DNA of 59,254 nt from an uncultured Mucilaginibacter sp. (GTDB lineage Bacteria > Bacteroidota > Bacteroidia > Sphingobacteriales > Sphingobacteriaceae): positions 1 to 59,254 of the forward strand of contig NZ_CAMLOV010000009.1 of assembly GCF_946481715.1 (NCBI RefSeq), in the 5' to 3' direction. Below are positions 25,329 through 35,490 of this stretch, piece after piece; the stretch's first letter is position 1; every line of letters starts with the position of its first letter. The position numbers and the translations under genes were made by a program. Below the pieces are notes generated by a model. The model was given only the letters and a program-made list of their open reading frames with translations, was not told the DNA's origin and did no database searches.

Positions 25329-26447
25329 ATGAAACATCTTTTCCGCGAAAAACCGCTGCTTAAACGGATAACCATCATCCTTTTGCTGGCTCTTTGCATA
25401 TACTTGCTCATAGTATTTGCCGGGCACCCGCATGCGGTAGAAAAATATTATTCGCAAGGGCTTTACCCGGCCATTTGCTTTGTTATCCACCCGGTGCTGG
25501 GCCTGCTGCCATTTAGCTTTGGCGATTTGTTATACATCGCGGTTGTTACCTACCTGGTATATGCCGTCATAAAATTTATTGCCCACCTGTTTAAAAAGAG
25601 GTTTTTACGGGCCGGCATGCTGGCAACGGGCCTTGTTATCGGCATGCAAAGCGGCTTGTTAATGTTTTACCTTTTTTGGGGGATGAATTACTTCCGCCCA
25701 TCGGCGGCCCAAAGGTTGAACCTCAAGGAATCGAAGTTTTCGCTGAACGAACTGCGGGCCGTTACCAGCATACTGATAGATAGTGCAAACGCTACCCGCG
25801 CGCGCGTTACCCCGGCAGATTTGGCCTTACCCAACGATACTATTTACAACCGGGCGGTAAAAGCGGTGCGGGCGCTTGGCAGCACCTCAACAAATTTTAA
25901 AACATACAGCCCCGGCATAAAACCATCACTGTTAACGCCGCTGCTCAATTACATCGGCACCTCGGGCTATTACAACCCTTTTACTACCGAAGCACAGTTG
26001 AACTACCAGCAACCTGTGTTTGTACGCCCCTTTGTTGCCTGCCACGAAATGTCGCACCAGATGGGCTACGGTGCCGAGGATGAGGCTAACTTTGTTGGCT
26101 ACCTGGCCGCCACCGGCTCATCCGACAGGTTGTTGCGCTACTCGGCCTACCAACTGGCCGTGCGCGAGTTTATGTTCAGCGTTTACATGGCCGATAGTTT
26201 GGTGAATAAAGAGCTAAAAAAACGCATTTCGCCACAGGTAAAAGCCGATTATAAGCAGGAGCGCGAGTACTGGCGGGCATATCAAAACAAAGCCAACGTT
26301 ATAACCGGTATTTTTTACGATAATTTTTTAAAGGCCAACAACCAGCCGCAGGGGCTTGATACCTATAATCAAATGGTGACGCTTGTGATGGCGATGTACA
26401 GGAAGCCCCCTAACACCCTGAAGGGGGAACTGAAAAGGAAGAAGTAA
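25329..26447 (+). CDS. DUF3810 family membrane-bound putative zinc metallopeptidase
   Basis: A 372-residue protein of the DUF3810 family. There are three N-terminal membrane helices (about 16-34, 48-82 and 92-116), then a large domain carrying a zinc-peptidase signature H239-E-M-S-H243 in ACHEMSHQMGYG, followed by the third-ligand region AEDEANFVGYLA. This is the arrangement of a gluzincin-like active site. The last 15 residues (KPPNTLKGELKRKK) are encoded by a copy of a dispersed GCCCCC..GGGGG repeat, so the natural C-terminus has been extended or replaced. It precedes glpD by 30 bases and may share its transcript. Substrate unknown. Confidence 0.85.
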   Translation: MKHLFREKPLLKRITIILLLALCIYLLIVFAGHPHAVEKYYSQGLYPAICFVIHPVLGLLPFSFGDLLYIAVVTYLVYAVIKFIAHLFKKRFLRAGMLATGLVIGMQSGLLMFYLFWGMNYFRPSAAQRLNLKESKFSLNELRAVTSILIDSANATRARVTPADLALPNDTIYNRAVKAVRALGSTSTNFKTYSPGIKPSLLTPLLNYIGTSGYYNPFTTEAQLNYQQPVFVRPFVACHEMSHQMGYGAEDEANFVGYLAATGSSDRLLRYSAYQLAVREFMFSVYMADSLVNKELKKRISPQVKADYKQEREYWRAYQNKANVITGIFYDNFLKANNQPQGLDTYNQMVTLVMAMYRKPPNTLKGELKRKK

Positions 26448-26477
26448 GTTGCGTGCTTAGCGCCTAATCAAAGTATA

Positions 26478-28088
26478 ATGGAGCCGATACTAAGGAGTAA
26501 ATTAACCGAAGCGCTGAACGACCCCGAAAAGGTTTGGGATGTGATCATCGTTGGTGGCGGTGCTACCGGCCTCGGCGCTGCGCTTGATGCTGCCTCCAGG
26601 GGCTACCAGGTACTCCTGCTGGAGCAGTCGGACTTTGCTAAAGGCACATCAAGCCGCAGCACCAAACTGGTACATGGCGGCGTGCGCTACCTGGCGCAGG
26701 GCGACATCGGTTTAGTACGCGAGGCACTAAACGAACGCGGCCTGCTGTTGAAAAATGCGGCCCACCTGGTAAGCAACCAATCCTTTATTATTCCAAATTA
26801 TGAGTGGTGGGGCGGTATATTCTATACCATCGGGCTCAGCGTTTACGATTTGTTGGCAGGCAGCCTGGGCTTTGGCAGGGCAAAACATATTTCCAAAAAA
26901 ATATTGATAGAACGGCTACCCAATATTCAACAAAAAGGACTATACGGAGGGGTGGTTTATCACGACGGGCAGTTCGACGATGCGAGGCTGGCCATAAATT
27001 TGGCCCAAACCTGTGTTGAACAGGGTGCTACTGTGTTAAACTATTTCCGGGTGGACACTTTAACAAAAGGCCCGCAGGGTAACATAATGGGGGTAATAGC
27101 TACCGACGGGGAGACGGGCTGCACTTATCAAATTAAAGGCAAAGCGGTAGTGAATGCTACCGGAGTTTTTGTAGATGATCTGTTAAGTATGGATAAACCC
27201 GGAAGCAAACCCATGGTGCGGCCAAGCCAGGGGGTACACCTGGTACTAAGCCGTGCTTTTATGCCCGGCGGCGATGCGCTCATGATCCCCAAAACCGACG
27301 ATGGGCGCGTGCTTTTTGCTGTGCCGTGGCATGATAAATTGGTAGTAGGTACTACCGATACGCCTCTTGACGAACACAACCTGGAACCCGTAGCGCTGCC
27401 CCAGGAGATAGATTTTATATTGCGGACAGCGGGCCGGTACTTAACAAAACAGCCTACAAAAACCGATGTGCTGAGCGTATTTGCGGGCCTGCGCCCGCTC
27501 GCCGCGCCCGAAAATGATTCGTCCGAAACAAAGGAGATCTCGCGCAGCCACAAATTGGTGGTTTCCGCCTCGGGCCTCATTACCATAACCGGTGGCAAAT
27601 GGACCACTTACCGTAAGATGGGAGAAGATATTATCGACAGAACTATTGCAGTTGGTAAACTAAATCCCTCGCCCTGTAAAACAAAGGCCTTGCCCATTCA
27701 CGGCAGCAAAGTCGGCACCGACAGAAGCAGCCACCTGTATGTTTATGGCAGCGATGAGGCTGCACTGTTGCAACTTGCCGGCGAAGATGCAGCATGGAAA
27801 CAAAAATTGCATCCGCGCCTGCCATACACCGCCGCCGAGGTGGCCTGGGGTGTAAGGTACGAGATGGCGCGCACCGTTGAAGATATTTTAACCCGGCGGG
27901 TACGTGCGCTGTTTTTAGATGCCCGCGCGGCAATTGATATGGCACCGGCAGTAGCCGCAATAATGGCGGCAGAACTTGATAAAGATGCTGCTTGGATGAA
28001 CGAACAAATTGATACATTTACATTATTGGCGCAAACCTATTTGTTAGCGCCATATTTTCCCGCAGGAAAACCTGCTGCACCAAAATAA
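26478..28088 (+). CDS. glpD: Glycerol-3-phosphate dehydrogenase (FAD)
   Basis: A 536-residue aerobic glycerol-3-phosphate dehydrogenase. FAD motif [20 protein letters not shown] starts near residue 24, the family signature [18 protein letters not shown] is near 55, and [18 protein letters not shown] is near 365, followed by the C-terminal cap domain. It oxidises glycerol-3-phosphate to dihydroxyacetone phosphate and feeds electrons to the quinone pool at the membrane. First of the glpD-glpK-glpF set (gaps of 23 and 31 bases), so one operon for glycerol use. No regulator gene is adjacent. Confidence 0.95.
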   Translation: MEPILRSKLTEALNDPEKVWDVIIVGGGATGLGAALDAASRGYQVLLLEQSDFAKGTSSRSTKLVHGGVRYLAQGDIGLVREALNERGLLLKNAAHLVSNQSFIIPNYEWWGGIFYTIGLSVYDLLAGSLGFGRAKHISKKILIERLPNIQQKGLYGGVVYHDGQFDDARLAINLAQTCVEQGATVLNYFRVDTLTKGPQGNIMGVIATDGETGCTYQIKGKAVVNATGVFVDDLLSMDKPGSKPMVRPSQGVHLVLSRAFMPGGDALMIPKTDDGRVLFAVPWHDKLVVGTTDTPLDEHNLEPVALPQEIDFILRTAGRYLTKQPTKTDVLSVFAGLRPLAAPENDSSETKEISRSHKLVVSASGLITITGGKWTTYRKMGEDIIDRTIAVGKLNPSPCKTKALPIHGSKVGTDRSSHLYVYGSDEAALLQLAGEDAAWKQKLHPRLPYTAAEVAWGVRYEMARTVEDILTRRVRALFLDARAAIDMAPAVAAIMAAELDKDAAWMNEQIDTFTLLAQTYLLAPYFPAGKPAAPK

Positions 28089-28111
28089 ACCGGCCAACGG
28101 ATAATAATTTT

Positions 28112-29617
28112 ATGGAAGATTACATTTTAGCTTTAGACCAGGGCACTACCAGCTCGCGCGCTATTATTTTTGACCACGCCGGGAAGATACGTTCGCTGGC
28201 ACAAAAGGAGTTTACCCAAATATTTCCGCAACCGGGCTGGGTAGAGCACGACCCTAACGAGATCTGGTCCAGCCAGGCGGGTGTTGCTGCCGAAGCTACC
28301 GCCAAAATGGGCATCAATGGCACCAACATTAAGGCCATCGGTATCACCAACCAGCGCGAAACCACGATAGTTTGGAACCGCATTACGGGCGAGCCTGTTT
28401 ACAATGCCATTGTATGGCAGGACCGCCGCACCGCCGGCTTTTGCGAGGAGCTGAAACAAGGCGGCCACCAGGAACTTATCCGCAATAAAACAGGTCTGGT
28501 GATCGACCCCTACTTTTCGGGCACAAAAATAAAATGGATACTGGATAACGTAACCGGCGCCCGCGAAAAAGCCGTATCCGGCGAACTTGCTTTTGGCACA
28601 GTAGATAGCTGGTTGGTATGGAAATTTACCCGGGGCAAGGTACATGTTACCGATATTACCAACGCCAGCCGTACCATGCTGTTCAACATCCGTACGCAGC
28701 AATGGGACGAGGAGTTACTTTCGCTGATGGGTATCCCTGCGGCAATGTTGCCGGAAGTAAAACAATCGAGCGAGGTGTACTGCGAAACCGCAACCACCAT
28801 ATTTGCCACAAAGATACCGATAGCCGGTATAGCCGGCGACCAGCACGCCGCGCTTTTCGGGCAAATGTGTACCGACAAGGCGATGGTGAAAAATACGTAC
28901 GGCACAGGTTGTTTTATGCTGATGAATATTGGCTACGAGTTTATCGCCTCGAAAAATAACTTACTTACCACCGTAGCCTGGAAGATAAACGGGCAGGTGC
29001 AATATGCCTTTGAGGGCAGTATATTTATTGGAGGCGCTGTGGTGCAATGGCTGCGCGATGGGCTGGGGGTTATCAAGACCTCGGCAGAGGTAGAGCAGCT
29101 TGCCTTAAGCGTGCCGGATACCGGCGGCGTTTATTTTGTGCCTGCATTTGCCGGGCTGGGTGCACCCTATTGGGACCCCGATGCCCGCGGCACTATTGTA
29201 GGCCTTAGCCGCGGTACCACCGCAGGGCATATTGCCCGCGCTGCAATAGAGGCCATAGCTTATCAAACCATGGATGTATTGAGCGCAATGGAAGCTGATG
29301 CAGGGCTGAAGGTAAAAGAATTGCGCGTAGATGGCGGTGCCACAGCTAACGATCTGCTAATGCAGTTTCAGGCCGATCTGCTTAATTGCAGGGTAATAAG
29401 GCCTACAATTGTGGAGACTACAGCATTAGGTGCCGCTTACCTGGCGGGGCTGGCGGTGGGTTACTGGAAAGATGTAGACGAGATAAGGGCGTTATGGCAG
29501 GCAGAAAAAGAGTTTGATGCACAGCCCGATTTGCCGAACATCAGCAAAGGCATACAAGGCTGGAAAAAAGCCATACATACCGCCCGATGCTGGAGCAGTG
29601 AAGAAACAGGGGCTTAA
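28112..29617 (+). CDS. glpK: Glycerol kinase
   Basis: A 501-residue FGGY-family kinase that phosphorylates glycerol with ATP. The N-terminal phosphate loop [13 protein letters not shown] (7-19) and the FGGY signatures ([10 protein letters not shown] near 267, and [17 protein letters not shown] near 410) are intact; substrate residues at TNQRETT are present. Length is normal. It is 23 bases after glpD and 31 before glpF. It traps glycerol entering through the facilitator. Confidence 0.96.
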   Translation: MEDYILALDQGTTSSRAIIFDHAGKIRSLAQKEFTQIFPQPGWVEHDPNEIWSSQAGVAAEATAKMGINGTNIKAIGITNQRETTIVWNRITGEPVYNAIVWQDRRTAGFCEELKQGGHQELIRNKTGLVIDPYFSGTKIKWILDNVTGAREKAVSGELAFGTVDSWLVWKFTRGKVHVTDITNASRTMLFNIRTQQWDEELLSLMGIPAAMLPEVKQSSEVYCETATTIFATKIPIAGIAGDQHAALFGQMCTDKAMVKNTYGTGCFMLMNIGYEFIASKNNLLTTVAWKINGQVQYAFEGSIFIGGAVVQWLRDGLGVIKTSAEVEQLALSVPDTGGVYFVPAFAGLGAPYWDPDARGTIVGLSRGTTAGHIARAAIEAIAYQTMDVLSAMEADAGLKVKELRVDGGATANDLLMQFQADLLNCRVIRPTIVETTALGAAYLAGLAVGYWKDVDEIRALWQAEKEFDAQPDLPNISKGIQGWKKAIHTARCWSSEETGA

Positions 29618-29648
29618 AATATCGTAGTAAACCTTAAAAATTATACCG

Positions 29649-30383
29649 ATGTCTCCATTTTTAGCGGAATTACTGGGCACTATGCTGCTCATTTTATTAG
29701 GCAATGGCGTAGTGGCCAATGTGCTGTTAACAGATACCAAGGGTAACAACAGCGGCTGGATGGTAATCACCACCGCCTGGGGCCTGGCTGTTTTTGTAGG
29801 CGTTACAGTAGCAGGGCCATACAGCGGCGCACATTTAAACCCGGCAGTAACTATCGGGCTGGCCATAGCAGGCAAATTCGCCTGGGCTAATGTGCTATTC
29901 TACATTCTTGCGCAATTCGTGGGTGCGTTTTTAGGCGGATGCCTGGTGTGGTTGATGTATATCGATCATTTTAGGCGGACAACCAGCCCGGCGGCAATAC
30001 TAAGCGTTTTTTGCACCGGGCCAGCCGTGCGCAATTACTTTTCAAATATCGCCAGCGAGATCATAGGCGCATTTGTACTGGTTTTTGTAGTTTTTTACAT
30101 TACCGGTGCCGAAATAACACCAACAAAAACGCCTGTTGGCCTTGGCACGGTGGGTGCAATACCGGTAGGGTTGCTGGTATGGGTAATAGGCCTGTCGTTA
30201 GGTGGTACTACCGGGTACGCCATCAACCCCGTACGCGACCTTGGCCCTCGCCTGGTGCACGCAATCCTGCCCATCAAAAATAAAGGCGATAGCGATTGGC
30301 CTTACGCCTGGATCCCCGTATTAGGCCCCATCCTCGGCGCAGCATTAGCCGCGTTTTTGTATTTGCAGCTGCATATCAATTAA
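29649..30383 (+). CDS. glpF: Glycerol facilitator (aquaglyceroporin)
   Basis: A 244-residue MIP channel with six helices and two half-helix motifs. The first is the canonical NPA (residues 64-66, HLNPAVTIG). The second is NPV (193-195, AINPVRDLGPR) instead of NPA, although the pore arginine and the following DLGPR are kept. MIP channels with Val at this place exist but are less common; it could widen or change selectivity. It completes the glpD-K-F operon and lets glycerol diffuse across the inner membrane. Confidence 0.92.
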   Translation: MSPFLAELLGTMLLILLGNGVVANVLLTDTKGNNSGWMVITTAWGLAVFVGVTVAGPYSGAHLNPAVTIGLAIAGKFAWANVLFYILAQFVGAFLGGCLVWLMYIDHFRRTTSPAAILSVFCTGPAVRNYFSNIASEIIGAFVLVFVVFYITGAEITPTKTPVGLGTVGAIPVGLLVWVIGLSLGGTTGYAINPVRDLGPRLVHAILPIKNKGDSDWPYAWIPVLGPILGAALAAFLYLQLHIN

Positions 30384-30411
30384 GGGAGTTTGGGATAAAA
30401 ACTAAGGCAGT

Positions 30412-30507
30412 AGAAATCGGTGCTAAAAGAATCGGTGTAATAAAAAAAGAATCTATGAAATCGGTGCCAATATAATCGGAGGAATCATCCTTAATCGGTG
30501 AAATCCC
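30412..30507. repeat. Degenerate AATCGGTG direct repeats
   Basis: AATCGGTG occurs at 30415-30422 and 30430-30437, then twice more towards 30500, separated by 7-40 bases of AT-rich sequence, with a related AATCGGAGG between. The spacing is irregular and the spacers are not unique protospacer-like units, so this is not a CRISPR. Similar degenerate repeats are common between Bacteroidota genes. Confidence 0.55.
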
Positions 30508-30546
30508 AAAAAATAAAAAGCGTTCCGTATCTCACCCCGGAACGCT
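30508..30546 (-). terminator. Intrinsic terminator of the candidate small RNA
   Basis: GCGTTCC (30520-30526) pairs with GGAACGC (30539-30545), loop of 12, and on the minus strand is followed by TTTTTATTTTTT. No coding gene is upstream on that strand. Confidence 0.75.
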
Positions 30547-30732
30547 CTTGCAACATCATCTCTCAAATAATGTTGATCAACTAAACCTCAGATAACATGT
30601 TTAACTTTATCCAAGTTCTTTATTTATGAAGCCTCGCGGCTAAAAAAATGGCTTTCAAACAGATGCGGCACACGTTTGCGCGCATCTAAAATACAAATCG
30701 TATACTGCAATGCACTAACCTTTTGGCTAATA
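30508..30732 (-). ncRNA. Candidate structured small RNA with its own promoter and terminator
   Basis: A minus-strand transcript of about 225 bases is predicted from a promoter (30738-30766) to a terminator (30508-30546), with no annotated gene between. It contains a 7-bp hairpin AGATGCG/CGCATCT (30661-30687 region), an AGCC-GCGA-GGCT hairpin and a GTTGATCAAC palindrome before the terminator. A 21-residue ORF (30620-30685, MRANVC...) lies inside, so a small peptide is an alternative. It does not look like tmRNA or a 6S RNA I can recognise. The remainder of the 30384-31209 spacer is AT-rich; a GTGGTTT-T-AAACCAC palindrome lies at 31095-31109. Confidence 0.5.
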
Positions 30733-30737
30733 AATGT

Positions 30738-30766
30738 CAAATATACAAATAAACGGAATAATTCAA
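30738..30766 (-). promoter_or_regulatory. Bacteroidota promoter TTG-N18-TATATTTG (minus strand)
   Basis: A -33 TTG (30764-30766), an 18-base spacer and a perfect -7 TATATTTG (30738-30745), read on the minus strand. The spacing is the same as for the promoter at 56837-56865. It would start the candidate small RNA near 30731. Confidence 0.6.
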
Positions 30767-31209
30767 TATAAAGTATGCTCGTCTTTTATAAAATGACGTT
30801 GCCGGCGTGCAATATGTTACATTTTGCGTTAAATTAATATCATTACGCGCAAAATTAATACAACATAAGTTTACTTAACGTGCATGCAATATACATATTA
30901 TAGGCTTAGTGTAAAAAACTTTTTAAAGCATTTTTCTTCTATTGTAGCAATGCATAATAATTTTACACTTATGTTGTCATATTACAGCTAATTTGCGTCT
31001 TGATGGCTTTTGCAATTGAACATTTGCAGCATGGATGTTTTTAAAGAGTGCAATAAAGCGTTGCTGTGTGTTTTGAGGTGAGGGTTTGCGCAAGGTGGTT
31101 TTAAACCACTAATGACCATAATGCTGCCTTTTGACTCAATTAATATTAAATTGGCAATAAGTTTTGCCACAAATTCGCCGAAAAAGCATATTTCGGTTAA
31201 ATAGAAGAT

Positions 31210-33393
31210 ATGAAACGAATACTTACATCGATCTTTTTGGGCTTGCCTTTTTTTGCCTTTGCCCAAACCTATAGCCCTGTAGAAATTGCCCGTTACAAAC
31301 AGCAGGCTGCATCGGTAACTATCATCCGCGATAATTACGGCACCCCGCACATCTATTCAAAAACCGATGCGGGTGTAGTGTTTGGGCTGATGTACACCCA
31401 GGGCGAGGATAATTTTAAAGGTATAGAACGTAATTATCTTTACCAGCTTGGCCGCCAAAGCGAGGCGGATGGCGCTGCGCCTTTATATACCGATGTACAG
31501 CTGCAGCTAATTGCAGATAGTGCCGACGCCATAAAAGATTATAAAACAAGCGCTCCATCCTTTAAAAAACTGCTGGATGCCTTTGCGGATGGGCTTAACT
31601 ATTACCTGTACAAGCATCCTGAGGTAAAACCACTTGTATTCAAAAAATTTAAACCCTGGTTTGCGCTGATGTTTACCGATGGCAGCGTGGCTGCTACCGA
31701 AACAGGCGATATCACCGCAAAGGAAACCGAAGCTTTTTATGGCAGTGCTGCCAATACGGTAGGGGCATTGTACAAGCCGCAAAGCATCATTAACACGCAC
31801 CAGGAACGGGAAACGGGTTCCAATGGCTTTGCCATTTCGCCCTCTCGCACCGCAAGCGGGCATGCTATGCTTTATATAAACCCGCATGTGCCGTTTTATT
31901 TCCGCAGCGAAGTTGGCCTGCACAGCCAGGAAGGCTTGGATGCTTACGGCGCAGTTACCTGGGGGCAATTTTTCATTTACCAGGGCTTTAACAGCCACTG
32001 CGGCTGGATGCACACCAGCAGCTATGCCGATGTTGGCGATATGTATGCCGAAACCGTGGTTAAAAAAGATGGCCAATGGTTTTACCAATACGATGGACAG
32101 CTGAAGCCGGTAACCGTTAAAAAACTAAAAATGATTGTTAAAAAAGGCGACGGTACAGCGCAACAAAACATCACCGCGTACTATACACATCATGGCCCGG
32201 TACTGGCTGCCCGCAATGGCAAATGGCTGGCACTAAAACACTATAACCGCTCGTACAAGGCTTTGCTGGAGTCGTGGCTGATCACCAAAGCAAACACGTT
32301 GGCCGAATATAAAAAGGCCATGCGCTTGCTGGCAAACACCAGCAACAACACCGTTTATGCGGATGATAAAGGCAACACCGCTTTTTGGTACGGCGATTTT
32401 ATGCCCAAACGCGACCCAAAACTCAACTGGGCCATCCCGGTAGATGGCAGCACATCTGCCACCGAATGGCAGGGGCTGCACAGCCTGGATGAACTGGTGC
32501 AGGTGCATAACCCGGCCACGGGGTATATTCAAAACTGTAATTCATCGGTATTTACATCGGCCGGCGCGGCCGGCCCCGATAAAAGCAAATACCCGCTTTA
32601 CATGGCTCCCGATGACGAAAATTTTAGGGGCATTAACGCCATCAGGCTTTTTAAAGATGCTAAAGGCCTCACCCTTGACGGGCTGATAGCAAAAGGGTAC
32701 GACCATTACCTGGCAGCATTCGACGAGTTGTTGCCGCCGCTTTTTAAGGCTTATGATGCCGCCCCCGATAGCCTTAAAGCCAAACTTGCCGAACCCATTG
32801 CCATCCTGAAGGCCTGGGATAGGCGCAGCGCTGCAAACTCGGTAGCAAGCACCCTTGCTGTTGAGTGGGGTACGCTGGTGTTTAGGGCCATGCCGCCACC
32901 GCAGCCCGGCGAAAATAGTTACATTGTAAAACGCCTGAAAGAACTGCTGCAAACCCTCCCGGCAAGCAACCACCTTGATATGCTGGGAAAAGCATTAAAC
33001 AGCCTGCAAAGCCGCTACGGCACCTGGCAGGTGCAATGGGGCGATATAAACCGCTACCAGCGCCCCGCCGACGGAGTAACCTTTGACGATAAGCAGCCGA
33101 GCCTGCCGGTAGGGGCAACCTCATCAAACTTTGGGCAGCTGCCATCCTTTGTAAGCCGGGTAATGCCGGGCACGCAAAAGCGTTACGGCTACTCGGGCAA
33201 TAGCTTTATAGCCGCTGTGGAATTTGGGCGTATAGTAAAAGCAAAAACTATTATTACGGGCGGGCAATCGTTTGATGCCGCATCGCCAAACTTTACCAAC
33301 CAGGCGCAGGGCTATATTGATGGGAAATTTAAGGATGTATTATTTTACAAAGGCGATGTATTGCGGCATGCTGTAAAAACCTACCATCCGTAA
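31210..33393 (+). CDS. Penicillin acylase family protein (Ntn hydrolase)
   Basis: A 727-residue exported protein (signal to about residue 19, FFAFAQ) of the penicillin/aculeacin/AHL acylase family. Residues 20-200 form the alpha subunit part, with VTIIRDNYGTPHIYSKT; the predicted autoproteolysis site is before Ser204 in TGSNGFAISP, which would become the N-terminal nucleophile of the beta subunit. The beta half is about 520 residues. The family cleaves amide bonds of penicillins, acyl-homoserine lactones or N-acyl compounds; the substrate here cannot be chosen. Single-gene unit, 53 bases before the first DUF3857 gene. Confidence 0.9.
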   Translation: MKRILTSIFLGLPFFAFAQTYSPVEIARYKQQAASVTIIRDNYGTPHIYSKTDAGVVFGLMYTQGEDNFKGIERNYLYQLGRQSEADGAAPLYTDVQLQLIADSADAIKDYKTSAPSFKKLLDAFADGLNYYLYKHPEVKPLVFKKFKPWFALMFTDGSVAATETGDITAKETEAFYGSAANTVGALYKPQSIINTHQERETGSNGFAISPSRTASGHAMLYINPHVPFYFRSEVGLHSQEGLDAYGAVTWGQFFIYQGFNSHCGWMHTSSYADVGDMYAETVVKKDGQWFYQYDGQLKPVTVKKLKMIVKKGDGTAQQNITAYYTHHGPVLAARNGKWLALKHYNRSYKALLESWLITKANTLAEYKKAMRLLANTSNNTVYADDKGNTAFWYGDFMPKRDPKLNWAIPVDGSTSATEWQGLHSLDELVQVHNPATGYIQNCNSSVFTSAGAAGPDKSKYPLYMAPDDENFRGINAIRLFKDAKGLTLDGLIAKGYDHYLAAFDELLPPLFKAYDAAPDSLKAKLAEPIAILKAWDRRSAANSVASTLAVEWGTLVFRAMPPPQPGENSYIVKRLKELLQTLPASNHLDMLGKALNSLQSRYGTWQVQWGDINRYQRPADGVTFDDKQPSLPVGATSSNFGQLPSFVSRVMPGTQKRYGYSGNSFIAAVEFGRIVKAKTIITGGQSFDAASPNFTNQAQGYIDGKFKDVLFYKGDVLRHAVKTYHP

Positions 33394-33420
33394 TTTTAAT
33401 TACTGCCGTATTTGTGTAAA

Positions 33421-33433
33421 TTGGTGCCACCAA
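33421..33433 (+). promoter_or_regulatory. Inverted repeat at the mRNA start of the first DUF3857 gene
   Basis: TTGGTG-C-CACCAA (13 bases) ends 12 bases before the TTG start. Similar dyads precede the next two genes (35468-35487, 37443-37460). Confidence 0.4.
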
Positions 33434-33445
33434 AACCCGTCTCAT

Positions 33446-35356
33446 TTGAAATTTTTTTACGCCCTTGTATTCGTATTATCTGTCACCATTTTAAGCATTA
33501 AAGCTAATGCTCAAACATCACGCTATGGCCAAATTGATACCGCCGACCTTAAACTAACCTCCTGCGATTTTGATAAGGGGGCAAATGCAATGGTGCTGTT
33601 TGACGTGGGTAAAATAACCTATACTAAGTATGAAGCCCTGGTAATGGAACGCCACAGGCGGATAAAGATTTTTAACGATAAAGGCACCAGCGAAGCCAAT
33701 ATACGTTTGGAATATTATGGCGGGCACAGCATCGAAGATATTAAGAACGTTGAGGCACAAACTATAAACCTGGCGGGCAATAAGATTGTTATAACACCTT
33801 TAGATAAAAAACTTATTTATACCATAAAGGTTGATAAGCAACGTCGCGCTATTGTGTTTACATTGCCAAACGTTAAGGCGGGATCTGTTATCGAAGTTAA
33901 ATACACCTTTAAAACAGATTATGGAGCAAACTACCCCAATTGGCTTTTTCAGGGGGTGATACCCACCCGTTACAGCGAATTAAACGCCGACCTGATACTT
34001 AGGTACAAATTTAATGTCATTAAAAAAGTGACACAAAAGTTTGTTAATGATACTTCCTTTAGGGTGAAAGATAGCTTTACGCGTACAAACGTATGGAGCC
34101 TTAAAAATATACCTGGCTTTAGGGTAGAGCCCTATATGCACTCGGTAGAAGACAATGTGCAGGGCATTTATTTTAAACCTGCGCGCATGTTTAGCTTTTG
34201 GGATGCAATAGCCAGGCAGATAATAGATGATGAGGATTTTGGCCGCCAGCTAAAATTGCCGCTGGATAAGGAAGCGCAATTAATTGCTGATGCAAAAGAC
34301 CTTACAACCGACGACGAAAAAATAGCCTATCTGTTTAATACCGTTAAAAACACCATGAAATGGAACGAGACGGATAAATGGTATGCGGAGGACGGTATTC
34401 AAAAAGCATGGCTTAGCAAAACCGGCAACGCTACCGAGATCAACCTTATTTTGTACCACCTGTTAAAATCGATAGGCGTAAAGGCCACCTTGTTGGTGCT
34501 GGGCACGCGCGGGCACGGCGAGATCGAAACCGGCAACCCCAGTTTTGGGCGGTTAAACAAAACGGTGGTACGGGTGCCTATCGATTCGCTTAACTTTTAC
34601 GTGATGGATGCATCGGGTAAATATAATACCTATAACGATACACCATACGAGTTGTTAGGGCTGAATATGCTGACGATTGACCCTGATGTGAGAAAAACCG
34701 ATGTGATACAGCTTAAAACGGCAGTTCCTTCGAAAGAAGTGGTTTTTGTAAATGCCAAAATAAACCCGCAGGGCCAGCTGGAAGGTACTGTTCAAAAAAC
34801 AAGCTCAAACTATAAGCGCACCAGCAAGCTGGAATTGTTTGATGATATAGGCGAAAAAAAATATATAAAGGATGAACTGGAAGAGGGGAATTCTAATTTA
34901 AAGGTAAGCGGGCACAAGTTTATTGATATGGAGGTAGACACGCTGCCACTGCGCGAGGATTTTGATTTTAAGCTGGAACTAACCGGTTCTGACGATAACT
35001 ATATTTACGTTAACCCCAACCTGTTTACCGGGCTTGGGCAAAACCCATTTTTAAGTGAAAGCCGCTTATCCGATATAGATTTTATATACCTTAATACGTA
35101 CTCTATAAACGGTAGGTACACCGTACCCGCTGGCTATAAAATAGATGTAATGCCGAAACCCCTTACCATTGTTATGCCGGATAATAGCATAACCTTTAAA
35201 CGGTTTGTTGGCGAGTTTGAAGGGGCCGTAATCGTTAATTATGCCATAAGCTTTAAGAAAACAAAGTATGCAAGGGATGATTACCCCGAACTTAGGGAAT
35301 TTTATAAAAAAATGTACGAGTTGCTGAATGAGCAGGTAGTATTGAAAAAGAGTTAA
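33446..35356 (+). CDS. DUF3857 / pseudo-transglutaminase secreted protein, copy 1
   Basis: A 636-residue exported protein starting with a TTG codon (signal MKFFYALVFVL to about residue 22). A DUF3857 domain (about 50-210) precedes a transglutaminase-like domain (about 270-385), then a beta-rich C-terminal region. At the place of the catalytic cysteine the sequence reads GNATEINL with Ala329, so cysteine-protease-type catalysis is not expected; this substitution is usual in this Bacteroidota subgroup. The paralogue at 35491-37383 shares the length and ends in an almost identical segment (ELREFYKKMYELLNEQVVLKK). Likely periplasmic or surface located. Function unknown. Confidence 0.83.
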   Translation: MKFFYALVFVLSVTILSIKANAQTSRYGQIDTADLKLTSCDFDKGANAMVLFDVGKITYTKYEALVMERHRRIKIFNDKGTSEANIRLEYYGGHSIEDIKNVEAQTINLAGNKIVITPLDKKLIYTIKVDKQRRAIVFTLPNVKAGSVIEVKYTFKTDYGANYPNWLFQGVIPTRYSELNADLILRYKFNVIKKVTQKFVNDTSFRVKDSFTRTNVWSLKNIPGFRVEPYMHSVEDNVQGIYFKPARMFSFWDAIARQIIDDEDFGRQLKLPLDKEAQLIADAKDLTTDDEKIAYLFNTVKNTMKWNETDKWYAEDGIQKAWLSKTGNATEINLILYHLLKSIGVKATLLVLGTRGHGEIETGNPSFGRLNKTVVRVPIDSLNFYVMDASGKYNTYNDTPYELLGLNMLTIDPDVRKTDVIQLKTAVPSKEVVFVNAKINPQGQLEGTVQKTSSNYKRTSKLELFDDIGEKKYIKDELEEGNSNLKVSGHKFIDMEVDTLPLREDFDFKLELTGSDDNYIYVNPNLFTGLGQNPFLSESRLSDIDFIYLNTYSINGRYTVPAGYKIDVMPKPLTIVMPDNSITFKRFVGEFEGAVIVNYAISFKKTKYARDDYPELREFYKKMYELLNEQVVLKKS

Positions 35357-35467
35357 GCCTTTCATAAGCTTAAGTACTAAGCGCCGGCCCTCAAACTTTT
35401 CGTGCTAACCATATCTGTTTCAAATTAACCGGCCGGCACAGTTTTATTTACCGCAGCGTTTTATTAT

Positions 35468-35487
35468 ATTGGTTGCACCAAACCAAT
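35468..35487 (+). promoter_or_regulatory. Inverted repeat before the second DUF3857 gene
   Basis: ATTGGTT (35468-35474) and AACCAAT (35481-35487) around a 6-base loop, four bases before the GTG start. It is a counterpart of the dyad before the first copy. Confidence 0.4.
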
Positions 35488-35490
35488 CAT

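Noticed and set aside
30412..30507. CRISPR array
   Set aside because: The AATCGGTG units are too short, degenerate and irregularly spaced, and no cas gene is in the window.
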